Shown here: positions 23,924 through 33,569 of the stretch, one piece after another | How the letters are laid out: each line of letters begins with the position of its first letter | Position numbering within the stretch: the stretch's first letter is position 1 | Assembly (NCBI GenBank): GCA_947652115.1 | Contig: OX393570.1 | Coordinates: 2,121,294-2,185,293 of the forward strand | Direction of reading: 5' to 3' | Source of the DNA: Blastomussa wellsi | Lineage: Eukaryota > Cnidaria > Anthozoa > Scleractinia > Plerogyridae | Length of the DNA: 64,000 bases | Translations under genes and position numbers: made by a program | Notes under the pieces: generated by a model | Told to the model about the DNA's origin: nothing | Seen by the model: only the letters and a program-made list of their open reading frames with translations | Database searches by the model: none

Positions 23924-26900
23924 GTATGACAATATAATTTGGTTTTATCAACTGGGTTGATAATGTCAATTGGCCACCGTAAAGAGATTCAATTGCTGAC
24001 GTTTCGAGCGTTAGCCCTTCGTCGGAGCGAATACTCGGTTGTGATTGGAATGGATACTTCAAAATAAGGTGGGACTTCAAAATAACCTGGAAAACCTTAG
24101 TTAACTGTAACCGTGACCATATTGGACACTTGGTGACGCCCACAACTGTGAAAGTAGCAATTGCTCATCGTTAAGCCTGGGAATAAAAAAGCACAAATTC
24201 TAGGAATGGTTGGCTGTCATTTGTATGTTGGATAAAAGGCATTTTTAAAGATAAAAGACATGGTTTCTGGCAGCTATTCCAAATGATTTCTTTTCTTAGA
24301 TATATTTATTTAAAAGAGAGCAAAGTCTGAAATGACGTTCATGTGATGGACAGACAACTCTTTCTCTTACTCCAGGTCGCTCAGCGTCTAACCCACACAC
24401 TAAATAACTTCAACAGACTGAAACGCCTGCGCGAACTGTTCCAACCGCTAGCCAAGCGAGCGGTGATGATGTTCTCCCTGTTGAGCTCCTTGTCCAGTGT
24501 GCAGCACGAGTATCGCTTCTCCCTGGGGTACTTCCTGTCCCTGTTCCGGTCGGCGGTAGGGCGGGATGTCGAGCCTTCCCCCGAGAAGCTAGAATACGAA
24601 TCAGACAGTGAAAAAACGGTGGGAACCAAGGATTCCCGAACGACTATTTTGATCAAAGCGGTTGATGAGGAAGGAAAAGGTATGCGAAGCTCTCTGAAAA
24701 TTGCTGGTAGGTTAAATGAATCTTTTGCAATCCGTATTAGAAATATTTAAATAGCTGCTTTGATACAAGGTGACGCCTCTCCACAACGCTCTCACCCGGA
24801 CGATCAACTGACAGAAATGTGAATCATTTGGAAAACAAGGAATTCAAAGAAAAGTGATTTCCATAGGAAAGGTTCGACACTAGGATTCATTCAGGCAATG
24901 GCTTCTTCCAACTCGCAACTCGACGGCTTCGTGTTATAAAAGGCCAACTGATCTCTGTATTTTCTCTGTAGGTGAGGAATCCCGGAGTCCTTCTCGTAAG
25001 AAGGTAGCCAAGCGAGTGTCAGTTGTCCTGCCATCTGAAGTACAACTGCCTTCTCCTGGCTTGGAATACACGCCTCTAAGCCCTGCACAGTCAGACCAGC
25101 TCATTGACTCACTCAGCCGAGCATTCTACCGTCATGTTAGCAGGTATAATATGCCTCTCGTGTTGTTATCATTATATGTGCGATTGTTTACATCCTATCA
25201 GTATATGAAACAGATCTTCGTATTGTTAGCGTTGCAACTTAAGCAGTCGCAAAGCCTTAAAGCCAGATAGTACTACTGGCGTTTTCCGTGAACAAGCGCT
25301 TGAATTAAAAAGCGCGTGGAAGAGAGGGGGGAAGGGTTCGGACTCGTTCGCATTTTAGCCTACCTCCACTCTCTTGACAAAATTTCATAATATTCAGAGC
25401 TCGCTCCTACGAACGACGTCTTCATACACTGTAGGCTAAAGCTGGGACATAAGGTCTTCATAGGAACTGCGAATAATTGTAAAAAATTCACGACTTATTC
25501 AGTCTCTGGTAGTAGTAGTAGTGAATTGGCTTTACAAACGAATGTCCAATTGATCTTCAAGTATTCAAAGACGGAGAAAGCCATAAAATGAGGCTTATAT
25601 CTTTTGTTCTCTTACAGGAGTATAGATCAACACCACCGTCTGCTATTCGCTTCTCTGCTTACACTCTACAAAGTAGAAAAACGTGCTGAAGGCGGACTGA
25701 GTCAGGAGGAAATCTCACTTCTACTTTCCGGTAAGCTTACCTAAAACTCTACTGCAAAATTGAACAGTATTTCGCATTTTGGTTAACCCTCTCCTCCCGT
25801 GGGTTTTCCAGGCACGCTATCTTCCCCCGTTCCTGCACTCTCCGACTTCGATCCCACGCTTCTTCAGCCAAGCTGGATCGGACAGGAGGCTTGGGAGCTA
25901 ATCCTGGCTGTCTCCAGCCTCAAAGGCCCATTGGATAGCATCTGCACTCACATCGCGTCCAATCCTGGCCCCTGGAGGGACTGGTACGGGAGCGAGCGAC
26001 CTGAAGCGCAACCGCTGCCCATTGAAACTGAAGGCGCAGAAGATGTCGCACCCCTCTCTGCACTTCACAGATTGCTGGTGATTCGCTGTTTGCGGTCTGA
26101 CCGATTTGAACGAGCGATGCGCTTGTTTGTTGAGAGTGAAGTTGGTGACCTGATGGAGAAGTCTCCTCCGCATTTCGATGAAGTCCTTTCTGGTATCAAA
26201 CACTCGATTCCTATTTTTGTTGTAATGCCGGACCACTCGTCCATCAACACTCCATTCAAGATTAGTCCAGTCGCGAGTATACGGCGCATGGCGGAGGTAA
26301 GAGAAATAGTTCTGAACAGTACCTTCTCTTCTCATTAAACCTGTCAGATCAAAAAGCTTTTTAATTTTCTTAGGTCGACTACAGCACGTTCTTTGACTGG
26401 ACGTATTCTATCTTGCAGTGGCAGGCAGGCTAAATTTGAATAACGCTGTGTAACACACTTTGCAACCAAGCCCACCTCAATGGCACGCCTTCAAATTTAG
26501 CCATTTTACGGAAATGTGAATACAGCTGTGTTGTAAATTGCAGGGTCACAATGTACAATGCCAGCAGATATCTGTGGGGCACGGCCAGGAAGAAATCATT
26601 GATGTTGCCTTAGCAACGGCTGTTCGGACTGACACTTGGTTGGTGATAGAAAACCTTCAACTGGCTTCCCGCCAGTGGCTTGAACAGCTCTATAATCGAT
26701 TGTCCAGGCTTCAGTTACAAGCGGGTAGGTGTATGATTTTACGGGTGGAATAAAGAAGAGAGGCTAACAGCTACTAATACTTTTCTTACTGTTTCTTAAT
26801 TACGACCATAGGCAAACCGACGAACGTTCTTTTTAAACAGGACTCACACAAATACAAGGATGGAAACTGGCAGTGACTGACAGCAACTGTTTACGAATTT

Positions 26901-29900
26901 TACACGAATCGAAACGAAAACAAATCAATCAGTGCCGAAGGCGGGACACTGACAGACACGCTCAGGTCACCAACTTTTTAGGAGTTCGCTCATGCAACCA
27001 ATCACACTATGCGAACTACCGATACTCCATTTACAGTGAACTCTCCTTAAATCGGACGCCTTCGGGACCTTTCTCGTGTCTGAAATGAAACTAATCTTTT
27101 GACTTTTGTTTTTAGAAACCTCCTCCACTCCATCTCAGTGGCGCGTGTTCCTGCTTTGTGAGCCCGCGGATCACTTACCAGTGGGACTTCTGCTGTTCTC
27201 CCATCAGTTGGCCTGGGACGTGGTACAGAGAGAGGTGCCCGTATACCAGCCCCTAAACCCCACGGACCTGGACTTGAAAACTGTCATCACCTCCACACTT
27301 GAGGTACGATGCTCAGCATCCTAGCCTCTACGCATACTTTTTATAATAAATTAGTGATTGGAATATCAGGAATTGTGGGTGGCCCAAGTGTTTAACTCGT
27401 GGAGTGTAGAGTTGCGCTTAGGAGATACGTCACGATATTTTGAATCATTTCTTCGACAACCTAAATTACCCTTAAAATGTAGGAATCCTAAAAATAATAG
27501 TTAAGGCTAAGGACGAAAAACACCAAAGGAGTAATACTAAACCAAAAAGGAACAAGGATGGCTGAGGATGGAGAAGATTGAAACGGATTGAAAATGACGA
27601 TTTTGAAAAATTTAGGCGAAATTTTTCAAAGTGCAGGAACGATGACGTAGCTACTTTAAATTCATTAGGGACGAACGCAAAAAATAGTGAAAGAGCGTTA
27701 TACGCTACTCGCAGCTCGCAGCTTCGCCGCTAGTGTATCGTGCCCTTATACTATAAGAGCAGAGAGACTACTCGCAAGCTAAAATACCTACTGCATTGCA
27801 TAAACAGATGTGCTCCAAGGGTCAATTAACTTGCAAAACATAGTTGGATGTTTTGCAGATTTCCGCCGTTTTTTTTTTTGACAGGCTGTTCCTCGATCGT
27901 ATTGGGAGCAAGCTCGTGACCAGCCCCTCGCAGTCCGTTCAACTCTGTTTGGTTTATGCGTCAACCATAGTATGCTACTCATGCGCCATCAGCTGGGAAC
28001 GCGAGCGTCCAGCGGTCGCTATCCTTTGTCTACACGTGACTTGCTGACGTCATTTGAGCTTGTGACCAGTTGGGCCACAAAGGAAGAGGGCCTAGGGGTG
28101 TCACAGTTAAAGGCCCTTGCTGATGTTATTGCTCAGGTAAGATTGTAAATAACTTACACTGAGTTTTTTTGTCCTTTCTTTTCTTGGTGCGTTTTTAATA
28201 GTCATTAGTAGAAACTTAGCTGTGTTCTATTGGAAATGCTTGAATCTGATTGGTTCTCCGACTGTTTTCTATTCACCGATAGAAAACAATCGCGCGCGCG
28301 TTTCTCCTTGAAGGCAAGATTTTTCTTGATTTTTCGCTTTACATAAAGTGGTAGCTTTTGGAATGCAATCCTTTAGATTTCTACTAAAACAATTAGGCTA
28401 CTCGCCCTCGTTTTCTATAAGCGAAAGAACATGCATTTCTCTGTCTAACGAACGTCTTTTTTTCTCGTCATAATGTTATTTGCAAGTTGATTCCAAACAG
28501 AACTGTTTAATCTATAATCCGCCCGCCGCGTCTCTTAAGATGTTCTTTAGATAATGTCATAAGAGCTTTTTCTTTTAAGGCATATAAGAAAAATATCACT
28601 CATTGCACTGTTATTCTCGAAGGGAGTTTATGGCGGGAAGGTTACTGACCCGTGGGACTGCCGCTACGTTGAAATCCAGACACGTCACGTGATTAAAGAG
28701 ACCGCGCTTCAGCAGCACTCGTCACTCGCCCTAGGCTCTGTTAGCCTCCCTGTACCACCGGCCAATGTGGATCCGACCGAGTACAGCAAATGGTTTAACG
28801 AAAAGACTGGAACAGAGGACGCGGACATGAGTGCAGTGAAGGCCCTGGGTCTAGACTCTAGTGTGGAGCGAGAATATAACGAATCGCGGTAAGAGTTTTA
28901 TCCCAACCGTGAATTCTTTTTTATGTATGATCAAATAGCTGTTATTGAAGTTGAGCCTGCGATAATATATTCTTTTGTAAAGACAGCATGCGAACGAGGC
29001 GAAAGGGTCAAAACATCGGACAACACAATGCACAATGACCCGTTAGCCTCGTTTGTATGTCAAACCGCTGAGAACTCCAATAAGAGCCATTCTTAGAACT
29101 TACATTAAAAGCAAAGCTAAGTCATTAGTAAAAATAATTTATTTTTCTATTTCAGAACTAAAAGGAATAAACAACAGTTTTGACTTGAGACTTGAATAAA
29201 ACAATTCTGAGTTTGCCAGCTTTGTGGTGTTCCTTTTTGATAACGAACAAGAATCAAGATTGAATGTGTCAAATATACTCTTCGTAGTTATTCCGCGTTT
29301 CATTTGTAATATTGCTGGTTTGAAACTCAGTTTAGTTCACTCCTGTTAACATTAACGTTTTTGTTAACTTTGCAGTGCTTCGGAATTCATTCGTAAACTC
29401 GACAAGCTCCATCGAGACATCAATCACACCACTGCGCTTGCGCAAGAACCCTCGCTTGGTCTCATGGTCAACATGCCTCGTTTGCGTGCATCAATGGACC
29501 TGTGTCTTGAACAGCTTCCCACACTTCTAAAAATAGAAGGGGGCGGAGCCATGCCCGTCACTCAGCTTCTTCCACGCGTGCTGTCTCAGCTGCGTGCATT
29601 GTCTGTTTATTCAGAGTCCGGTAGTACTGCCGGCTCAGAAGACCGCTTGTCGGAGTCTATGGGTTACGTTTTGCAAAAGGTACAAAGATAAGATTATCAT
29701 TGCAGGTAAAAAAAGGCCATAACTTTTCGTCTAGCTCATTGTGTTTTGTACTTTAATGTTTCTCGAGCCGCGTGACCCTTATATGGCACAACATTCAAAG
29801 GACGTCTGCGTGCGAACCTAGTAGCCCATTAGGCTCGGTTTCTACATCAAGCTACTAGGAGTATCTGTACTGCCCCTGGATGGGATGTTAGTCCATAGCA

Positions 29901-32439
29901 AGGCAATACCCTGGCAGTAACTTCGCCGACACCCATTTATACACCTGGGTGGAGAGAGGCACTGTGAGAGTAAAGTGTCTTGCCCAAGAACACAACGCAG
30001 TGCCCCGGCCAGAGCTCCAACCCGGACCACTCAACCTGGAGTCCAGCGCATTGATCCTTAGGCCACCACGCCTTTGGGAGGAAAAATGGTGAATTTGGGA
30101 TACACCATTTTTCTAATGCTGGGGCAAAATTTGATCTATTTACTGAATTAATGAGCCCATTTTTGGCCGCGTGATCACTTTTTACCCCCACAAGGGAATG
30201 GCGCTTTAAAATAACGTCATTAGCAAAATGGCCTATTGGCTAATTATGTTGAAATCTATTTTTTCCTTCTCAGGAATGCCAGTGGTTTAACTGCCTTCTG
30301 TACCACATCCGACACTCTTTGCAAATCCTGGAACAGTGTGTCTTAGGAGGATCGCCTGCAATCCCACCATCCCTAGCATCCGTTGTTGATGCGCTCCAGG
30401 AAGAATTTGTGCCCAGTGATTGGTTACATCCCGATTGTCAGCCCTCCCCCAACAGTCTAACATCCTGGCTGAAAGGTAAAGTGACAAAATTGTAATTTGC
30501 AGAAATTAGTTTTCTTTGTACAGGCATGAGTATTAACACTAGAACTTACGATTCTGGCCACGTAAAATTATTGGAGACACGAAAGTCATAGGACTAGTAG
30601 AACATGATAACTCCAGTTGTTTTTCGGCTGTATGCACATTCGAACTTGCAACGCGTTTTTTTTCGCGTTACAGATCTTAGTCGGCGTCACAAGCAACTCA
30701 GTGAGTGGGTTCGGCGTGGTATTGTTCCAAATCCAAACTCTGAGCCCTTAGTGGGTCGTGGTCAGCTGACCTCTGTCTGGCTTGGTGGCCTGGCCAATCC
30801 TGGAGCACTGATGGCGTCACTTAAACACGAGAAAGCAGCAATGGTCGGGTGTAGCGTGGACGAGGTAATGTGATCTAATCAATGATTTGAGAAGGCCACA
30901 GTGATTCTTCTTCTTTATATCCTTTCTTGTCGGTCGTGAATGACGTTTAACAAAAAAGCACCGAAGTCTATCTCTGTGTTGAAAATAATTTGTATAACGT
31001 CTTGCTGAAATCTTCACAGGTGAAACTCCATTGTTCGCTGGCAAAGTCCTACTTGTCACGTGACGAGAGTAGCGATGAGTCCGAGCAAGGCCTGGTTGTG
31101 AGTGGGCTTTATATTGAGGGTGCCTCGCTGGACCTTGATAAAGAGTACCTCGTGGAGCCAACGTAAGTTCAACTCGTATGTTGTGTCCAGTGCGGGATAT
31201 TAAGGTAAACTATAAACGGCAGACTGATCCTGACGGCGAAAGCGATGAAAAATGAACAATAGATAAAACAGCTAATATATTTAAAATTATAAGCAGCGGA
31301 AATCGCCTTTACCCTATTTTCTAAATAGGCCAATTGCCTCTGTGTTAAAACGCGTCTTCGTGCGAAGCCATTCATATGAAAATGTGTTTTGTCTACATGC
31401 TCATTTTCACGTAAATCAAACTCATTTTCATATCAATAGTTTTGAGTGAGGACTCGACTTAAAACAGAGACGAAAGGCAACTCGGTGTACTCCATGTACG
31501 AAACCCTGTTGTGTATCGGTTTTATAGACCTTTTTGCAGCAATGTTCTTTCATCCATTTAAAAAGTCTTCATTCATTTACACATGGCTATTTGAAAATTT
31601 AAAAGCAAGAATTCTCAGAAATTTTATCACATGGTCTGAAATGGGGAAAGAAGCTGCCCAAACGAATAAGGTCCATTGAAAGTTATTGAACAGTACTGTA
31701 CTTTCACCGAATGAAAGCTAGCACTTGACTGAAATGAAATTTGGGAATTCTTTTTCTCCCTCCGCTGACCAGGTCTGCGATATTACAGTTACCAGACCTC
31801 TTTGTTTCGGCTGTCATTCCTGACGGGGAAGAGAAAGAAGAGAGAAACGAATCAGACGATTTGCAAGTTTACGACTGTCCTGTGTTTATCAACAGAGTGA
31901 GTTTCGTGTTTATTCTAGATCTGTAATCTGTTAACAATAGACATATTCAATTCACATGAGTCTCGCGCGTATTGATTCCTTTATCGTTTATGGTGAAATG
32001 TAAATAACAAGCTATTATGTACAAAGAAACTTTTTTTGGAGAAACCTGAGATAAGGAAAGTTCAGTGCTTCAGACATACATTTGGACGAGCGTTTATTAC
32101 AAGAATTTGTTTTCGCTTTTTTTACTAAAGAAGAAAAACACCAAAGGGGTGATATTAAACCAAAAAGGAACAGAGATGGTTAAGGATGGAGAAGATTGAG
32201 ACGGATTACAAATGAAAGATTTGAAATATTTAGGCTGTTTTTTTCCAGATACACAAACCAATACATCGCTGCCTTAAACTTCTTTGTTTTATTGTTTCTT
32301 GCAGTCTCGGCAGTGCTGTTCGTTCACTTTACCAATCAAATGCTCCAAGACCGCGGAACACTGGATCCTAGCTGGGGTCGCCATAGTATTGGATCCAGGA
32401 AACTCGTCCAACTCGTGGAAACTGGTGCCAAACAATTAA
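2231..32439 (+). CDS. DNHD1: Dynein heavy chain, divergent, DNHD1-like (5'-incomplete, 50 exons)
   Basis: Dynein heavy chain motor, a ring of six AAA modules with a microtubule-binding stalk. DNHD1 is an axoneme-linked member of this family. Exons: 2231-2374, 2475-2626, 3233-3514, 4111-4779, 4857-4986, 5210-5875, 6006-6305, 7006-7124, 7230-7387, 7664-7787, 7898-7946, 8735-8799, 8911-9219, 9970-10140, 10797-10925, 11380-11664, 12184-12392, 12881-13165, 13579-13750, 14141-14287, 14732-14806, 14998-15240, 15448-15653, 16187-16353, 16903-17053, 17588-17744, 18289-18321, 18405-18476, 18994-19168, 20185-20251, 20440-20607, 20950-21190, 21809-22172, 22291-22705, 22797-22942, 23499-23857, 24376-24679, 24972-25143, 25618-25730, 25812-26296, 26544-26724, 27116-27303, 27885-28136, 28623-28888, 29376-29679, 30274-30475, 30674-30864, 31020-31162, 31773-31896, 32305-32439. 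All phases close, giving about 3,553 residues with no internal stop. The tail and start codon lie upstream of the window. DNHD1 rather than an axonemal or cytoplasmic chain is inferred from divergent ATPase motifs and acidic insertions. Confidence 0.75.
3571..3646. repeat. GCACA-type short tandem repeat
   Basis: Degenerate CACAG/CACAA pentamers in the intron after the third visible dynein exon; the same motif recurs at 4999-5132. Confidence 0.8.
4700..6305 (+). other. Dynein AAA1 module
   Basis: Exons 4-7. The Walker A loop is intact (GEFGTGKSE across the 4779/4857 junction, near residue 415). The Walker B position reads CLNNIS (about 5220-5237) where dyneins normally have CFDEFN, so both acidic residues are replaced by Asn. 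The downstream FRPVAL motif (about 5491-5508) and the TLRDLCLKL helix match the usual AAA1 course. Nucleotide binding looks possible; hydrolysis at this site looks unlikely. Confidence 0.7.
4999..5132. repeat. (CACAG/CACAA)n microsatellite
   Basis: About 130 bp of pentanucleotide repeats drifting between CACAG and CACAA, directly after the splice donor of the AAA1 P-loop exon. It opens long spurious Cys/Leu-rich frames on the minus strand. Confidence 0.9.
8071..8379. repeat. Palindrome-bounded minisatellite
   Basis: A tandem array of 41-51 bp units, built from GGAACACC/GGAACGCCCC decamers and ending in CACAAAAYAT, is bounded by an inverted pair (GGCATGTACTAAAA at 8071-8084, complement at about 8366-8379). 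Two unit types alternate for the first three repeats. The right end carries a short array in the opposite orientation. It is probably a foldback element whose left arm has expanded. It lies in the intron between two small AAA2 exons. Confidence 0.85.
10300..10480 (-). mobile_element. tRNA-derived SINE, family A (partial)
   Basis: Shares with the other family A copies the block around ATGTTAGTCCATCGCAGGG and, at the right end, the complement of a Pol III B box (GGGCTCGAACCC, 10446-10457). The tRNA-like head is on the minus strand and partly lost. Intronic in the dynein gene. Confidence 0.7.
11137..11285. mobile_element. MITE fragment with poly-G tracts
   Basis: Begins CATAGGCGTACGGGCA, related to the ends of the element at 39890-40108, and contains two long G runs (about 11164-11182 and 11269-11281). 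Only one end is recognisable. Confidence 0.45.
11380..13750 (+). other. Dynein AAA3 module
   Basis: Exons 16-19. Walker A GEAGCGKTS (about 11440-11466) and Walker B LVDDLN (about 11638-11655) are both intact. The SRLNRRLLRHFAL stretch (about 12337-12375) matches the conserved arginine-bearing motif. Of AAA1-AAA4, this module keeps its nucleotide-handling residues best. Confidence 0.7.
14141..16353 (+). other. Dynein AAA4 module with degenerate P-loop
   Basis: Exons 20-24. The AAA4 course is recognisable (HALLIS, LAAHLCGYSVFRI). Where the P-loop should be, the sequence reads SQGSPGMSTN (about 15076-15105), lacking the Gly-Lys-Ser/Thr core. The Walker B position reads LLPESDL (about 15469-15489). 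Nucleotide binding at AAA4 is therefore doubtful. Confidence 0.65.
14392..14616 (-). mobile_element. tRNA-derived SINE, family A
   Basis: Family A features: a CGACTAGGAG block, a CCATTTGTACACCTAAGTAGAGAG segment, CTTGCCTAAGAACACAAC, and a right end whose complement reads like a tRNA A box (ACGGTGGTCTATTGGTTAG). Diverged copy in an intron of AAA4. Confidence 0.7.
16530..16655 (-). mobile_element. tRNA-derived SINE, family B
   Basis: The complement reads GGGATGGCGCAGAGGTGAGAG (A-box region) then GAGTTCGATTAAC (B-box region), about the spacing of a tRNA. This is a second SINE family, distinct from family A, in the intron before the stalk exons. Confidence 0.6.
17109..17161. repeat. Perfect 18-bp hairpin
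   Basis: TGTCACGCAACGCTCCGC at 17109-17126 is followed after 17 nt by its exact complement at 17144-17161, and the loop repeats part of the arm. Intronic; it could be a tiny foldback transposon. Confidence 0.85.
17332..17443 (-). repeat. Interspersed repeat Z, copy 1
   Basis: The complement begins CGAAAAACACCAAAGAGGCAG and continues through AAAAGGAA, GGTTAGGATTAGGGAAGA and GAGACAGATTA. The same order of blocks occurs at 21285-21365, 27505-27640 and 32128-32250, all in introns of the dynein gene. Confidence 0.6.
17853..17943. mobile_element. 91-bp foldback element
   Basis: The first 18 bp (GGATAGTTGGGAGAGCAC) are matched exactly by the complement of the last 18, and pairing continues with few mismatches through about 38 bp of each arm. 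Typical of short cnidarian foldback MITEs. Intronic. Confidence 0.8.
19384..19538. mobile_element. MITE M, copy 1
   Basis: Starts GTGATGTAGCAGCTCTCGTAA and ends with a near-complement (TTTTCGACAGCTGCTACATTAC). The same terminal sequence occurs at 33280-33454. Short, AT-rich, no coding capacity; lies in the intron separating two stalk exons. Confidence 0.7.
20755..20808 (-). mobile_element. tRNA-like SINE fragment
   Basis: The complement contains GTGGTCTAGTGGCTATTACGC, an A-box-like string. No B box was identified. Low-confidence relic. Confidence 0.35.
21285..21365 (-). repeat. Interspersed repeat Z, copy 2
   Basis: The complement begins GCGAAAAACACCAAAGAAGTAATGAAA and runs through ATAGCCATGGTTGGTTACGATCAAGGAAGA; recognisable but diverged relative to the other three copies. 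Confidence 0.5.
21462..21712 (-). mobile_element. tRNA-derived SINE, family A
   Basis: Nearly full-length copy: GAGCCTAGTGGCCCATGC at the left, GGGATGCTAGTCCATCGCAGGG in the middle, and at the right the complement of a B box (AGGATCGAACTCG, about 21657-21669) and of an A box (CATTAGGCCACCGG). The tRNA-like head is on the minus strand. A C13-14 tract interrupts it. Confidence 0.8.
22978..23038. mobile_element. Short hairpin MITE (CCCAGGGTCC ends)
   Basis: CCCAGGGTCCTCTTCCCGTCCC is opposed by GGGACGGAAAGAAGGGGACCCTGGG. A 61-bp foldback just inside the intron after the exon ending at 22942. Confidence 0.75.
23878..24040 (-). mobile_element. Penelope-like terminal repeat fragment with hammerhead-like core
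   Basis: Read on the minus strand it contains CCGACGA, a short GC stem and loop, then GCTCGAAACGTC (about 23995-24025). This is the hammerhead-ribozyme layout described in Penelope-like element terminal repeats, with one core change (U4 to C). The flanking blocks GGGTTGATAATG and TTGGCCACCGTAAAGAGATTC, and the TTTCTAAAGAAACTGTGGTGCTGCGTC block, recur inside 53178-53405. Intronic. Confidence 0.55.
27505..27640 (+). repeat. Interspersed repeat Z, copy 3
   Basis: GACGAAAAACACCAAAGGAGTAATACTAAACCAAAAAGGAAC then GATGGAGAAGATTGAAACGGATT, closely matched at 32128-32250 in the same orientation. Confidence 0.75.
29815..30073 (-). mobile_element. tRNA-derived SINE, family A
   Basis: Most complete family A copy in the window. 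The minus strand begins with a tRNA-like head (GGCGTGGTGGCCTAAGGATC, then GGTCCGGGTTGGAGC as B-box region), followed by TTGTGTTCTTGGGCAAGACAC, a CACCCAGGTGTATAAATGGGTG block, TATGGACTAACATCCCATCC and TACTCCTAGTAGCTTGATG. Intronic in the dynein gene. Confidence 0.8.
32128..32250 (+). repeat. Interspersed repeat Z, copy 4
   Basis: GAAAAACACCAAAGGGGTGATATTAAACCAAAAAGGAAC and GATGGAGAAGATTGAGACGGATT match copy 3. It ends only about 55 bp before the acceptor of the last dynein exon (32305), so it is part of the 3' splice-site neighbourhood. Confidence 0.75.
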
Positions 32440-32549
32440 AAGCCATAATAATTTCCAGAATATAGTTACCTTGACACTTATCCGTGATCTTTTAAAAGAT
32501 GTTTTAGCGTCCACTAAGGAAGCATTCATAGGAGTTTGATGCCCACTTC

Positions 32550-32828
32550 TCACATTCCAACACGTTGTAAATAGTTGCGAAGACTATCTTGTGTTTGTTT
32601 GGTGTTAAATGAAAGAAATATCTCTTTTCGGAAATCGTCGTTAATTCCGACTGGCACTGTCCAATCAAAATCTGCCACGAGCACTCGTGGCTGCAGTTTC
32701 GTTCCCAGAGCCCTCGTGCCCCCTCGAAACGCGACTGCTGATCCAGGGAGAATGATACCTGGGAACCAGATTGTCGTCAATAACTTCGCCAAACGGACAC
32801 CGCGGAAAAACGCATCGCACATTTGCAT
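32550..32828 (-). CDS. Unrecognised small open frame
   Basis: A 92-codon frame from ATG 32828, open for a further ~70 nt upstream to an in-frame stop near 32900. It lies just past the dynein stop on the opposite strand. The composition is protein-like (mixed hydrophobic and charged) but I recognise no domain and see no splice signals that would extend it. It could be a retro-fragment, antisense to the dynein 3' UTR, or chance. Confidence 0.15.
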   Translation of the reverse strand: MQMCDAFFRGVRLAKLLTTIWFPGIILPGSAVAFRGGTRALGTKLQPRVLVADFDWTVPVGINDDFRKEIFLSFNTKQTQDSLRNYLQRVGM

Positions 32829-33209
32829 GGCGTCACGATTCTCGGGGTTTTTATCGTCTCGTATTGCCGCGGTGTCGCCAAACGTTAGTTATTTTTAGTC
32901 AGACAAACAATCTACGTTAGCCATTACGTCAGCACTAAATGCAATGCTTGTACAGTTGAAATGGTGTGGCAGAATTTAACTGGCGATTTATTTGTGGAGA
33001 ATTTTTAAAACGGTGTTTCTTTGAGATATTCCCGCCTTATTCTGTTTTGTGGCAGCGCCTGATCTGTAAGCGCTTGTTCAATATACTTGTACAGAACGAC
33101 TTCTTGTGAACATATTAAGTTATTTTTATAATAAAGAAGTTCAAATTCTTCATGAAGCCTTGTCTGTTGAGGTTTGCAACCCCTCACGACTTGTCGTTTG
33201 CGAGCTTTT

Positions 33210-33500
33210 ATGTTGTGATCTTGGGTAAAACTCTTGACAACCGGCAAATTTAATGCTGGGGGTAACCCTGCGATGGACTGGATGCAATCGGTAGTGTAGC
33301 AGCTCTCGTAAGCTTGTAATTCTACTGGCAGCAGTTGCTATTGTTTTAGGGGCTAGGGGCATTGTTCCTGTTGTTTGATCTATTGTTTTCACGCAGGGTA
33401 TCGAGCAATTCATGCGAGACCTTACGAGAGCTGCTACATCACCCGATACAATCCGTCCAGCGAGGGGAGGAAGAAATACTCCAAGTCGCATAATGCTACT
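33210..33500 (+). mobile_element. tRNA-derived SINE, family A, split by MITE M
   Basis: Plus-strand copy lacking its tRNA head: GATCTTGGGTAAAACTCTTGAC, CGGCAAATTTAATGCTGGGGGTAACCCTGCGATGGACT, then an interruption (33280-33454), then GTCCAGCGAGGGGAGGAAGAAATACTCCAAGTCGC. The family order is kept on both sides of the insertion. Confidence 0.7.
33280..33454. mobile_element. MITE M, copy 2
   Basis: About 33-bp imperfect terminal inverted repeats. The innermost 18 bp (TGTAGCAGCTCTCGTAAG and its complement) are perfect, and the outer part reads GGATGCAATCGG against the complement of CCCGATACAATCC. It lies within the SINE at 33210-33500, so it is younger than that SINE. Homologous ends occur at 19384-19538. 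Confidence 0.75.
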
Positions 33501-33569
33501 GCAGAGACCGGGATCATATCACGTCATACCTTTATTTACCCTTGGGTTGATGAGGCTTGTTAGGCCTCT

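Larger units (their letters stand above)
21809..26724 (+). other. Dynein AAA5 and AAA6 modules
   Basis: Exons 33-41. AAA5 is interrupted by an acidic Glu/Gln/Lys-rich insertion of about 110 residues (about 22080-22425, across one exon junction) between the module's start and its DQLLRRA-type continuation. The FHRVQPGL-like helix and the FSLGYFLSLF motif (about 24508-24540) mark the AAA5/AAA6 transition. A second Ser/Lys-rich insertion sits at about 24560-25080. AAA6 has no classical P-loop, as expected for the family. Confidence 0.6.
21191..32304. other. Dynein introns, right third: other long gaps
   Basis: Nothing was recognised in 23040-23498, 25144-25617, 26725-27115, 28889-29375 or 31163-31772. 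28137-28622 contains a 24-bp near-palindrome (GTTTTCTATTCACCGATAGAAAAC, about 28263-28286). 27641-27884 contains a short inverted segment and a poly-T run overlapping the acceptor at 27885. Confidence 0.4.
27116..32439 (+). other. Dynein C-terminal region
   Basis: Exons 42-50. The YGGKVTDPWDCR motif (about 28629-28664) is the conserved start of the dynein C-terminal region, and the last exon contains AEHWILAGVAI (about 32354-32386), matching the usual terminal strand. It ends at TAA 32437-32439. The full C-terminal domain present in metazoan dyneins is retained, with a short acidic insert at about 31070-31100. No clear AATAAA was seen close downstream. Confidence 0.7.

Noticed and set aside
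27858..27884. Earlier acceptor giving ISAVFFFDRLFL at the start of the 27885 exon
   Set aside because: That frame soon leaves the dynein pattern; the acceptor at 27884/27885 gives a frame matching the family through to the donor at 28136.
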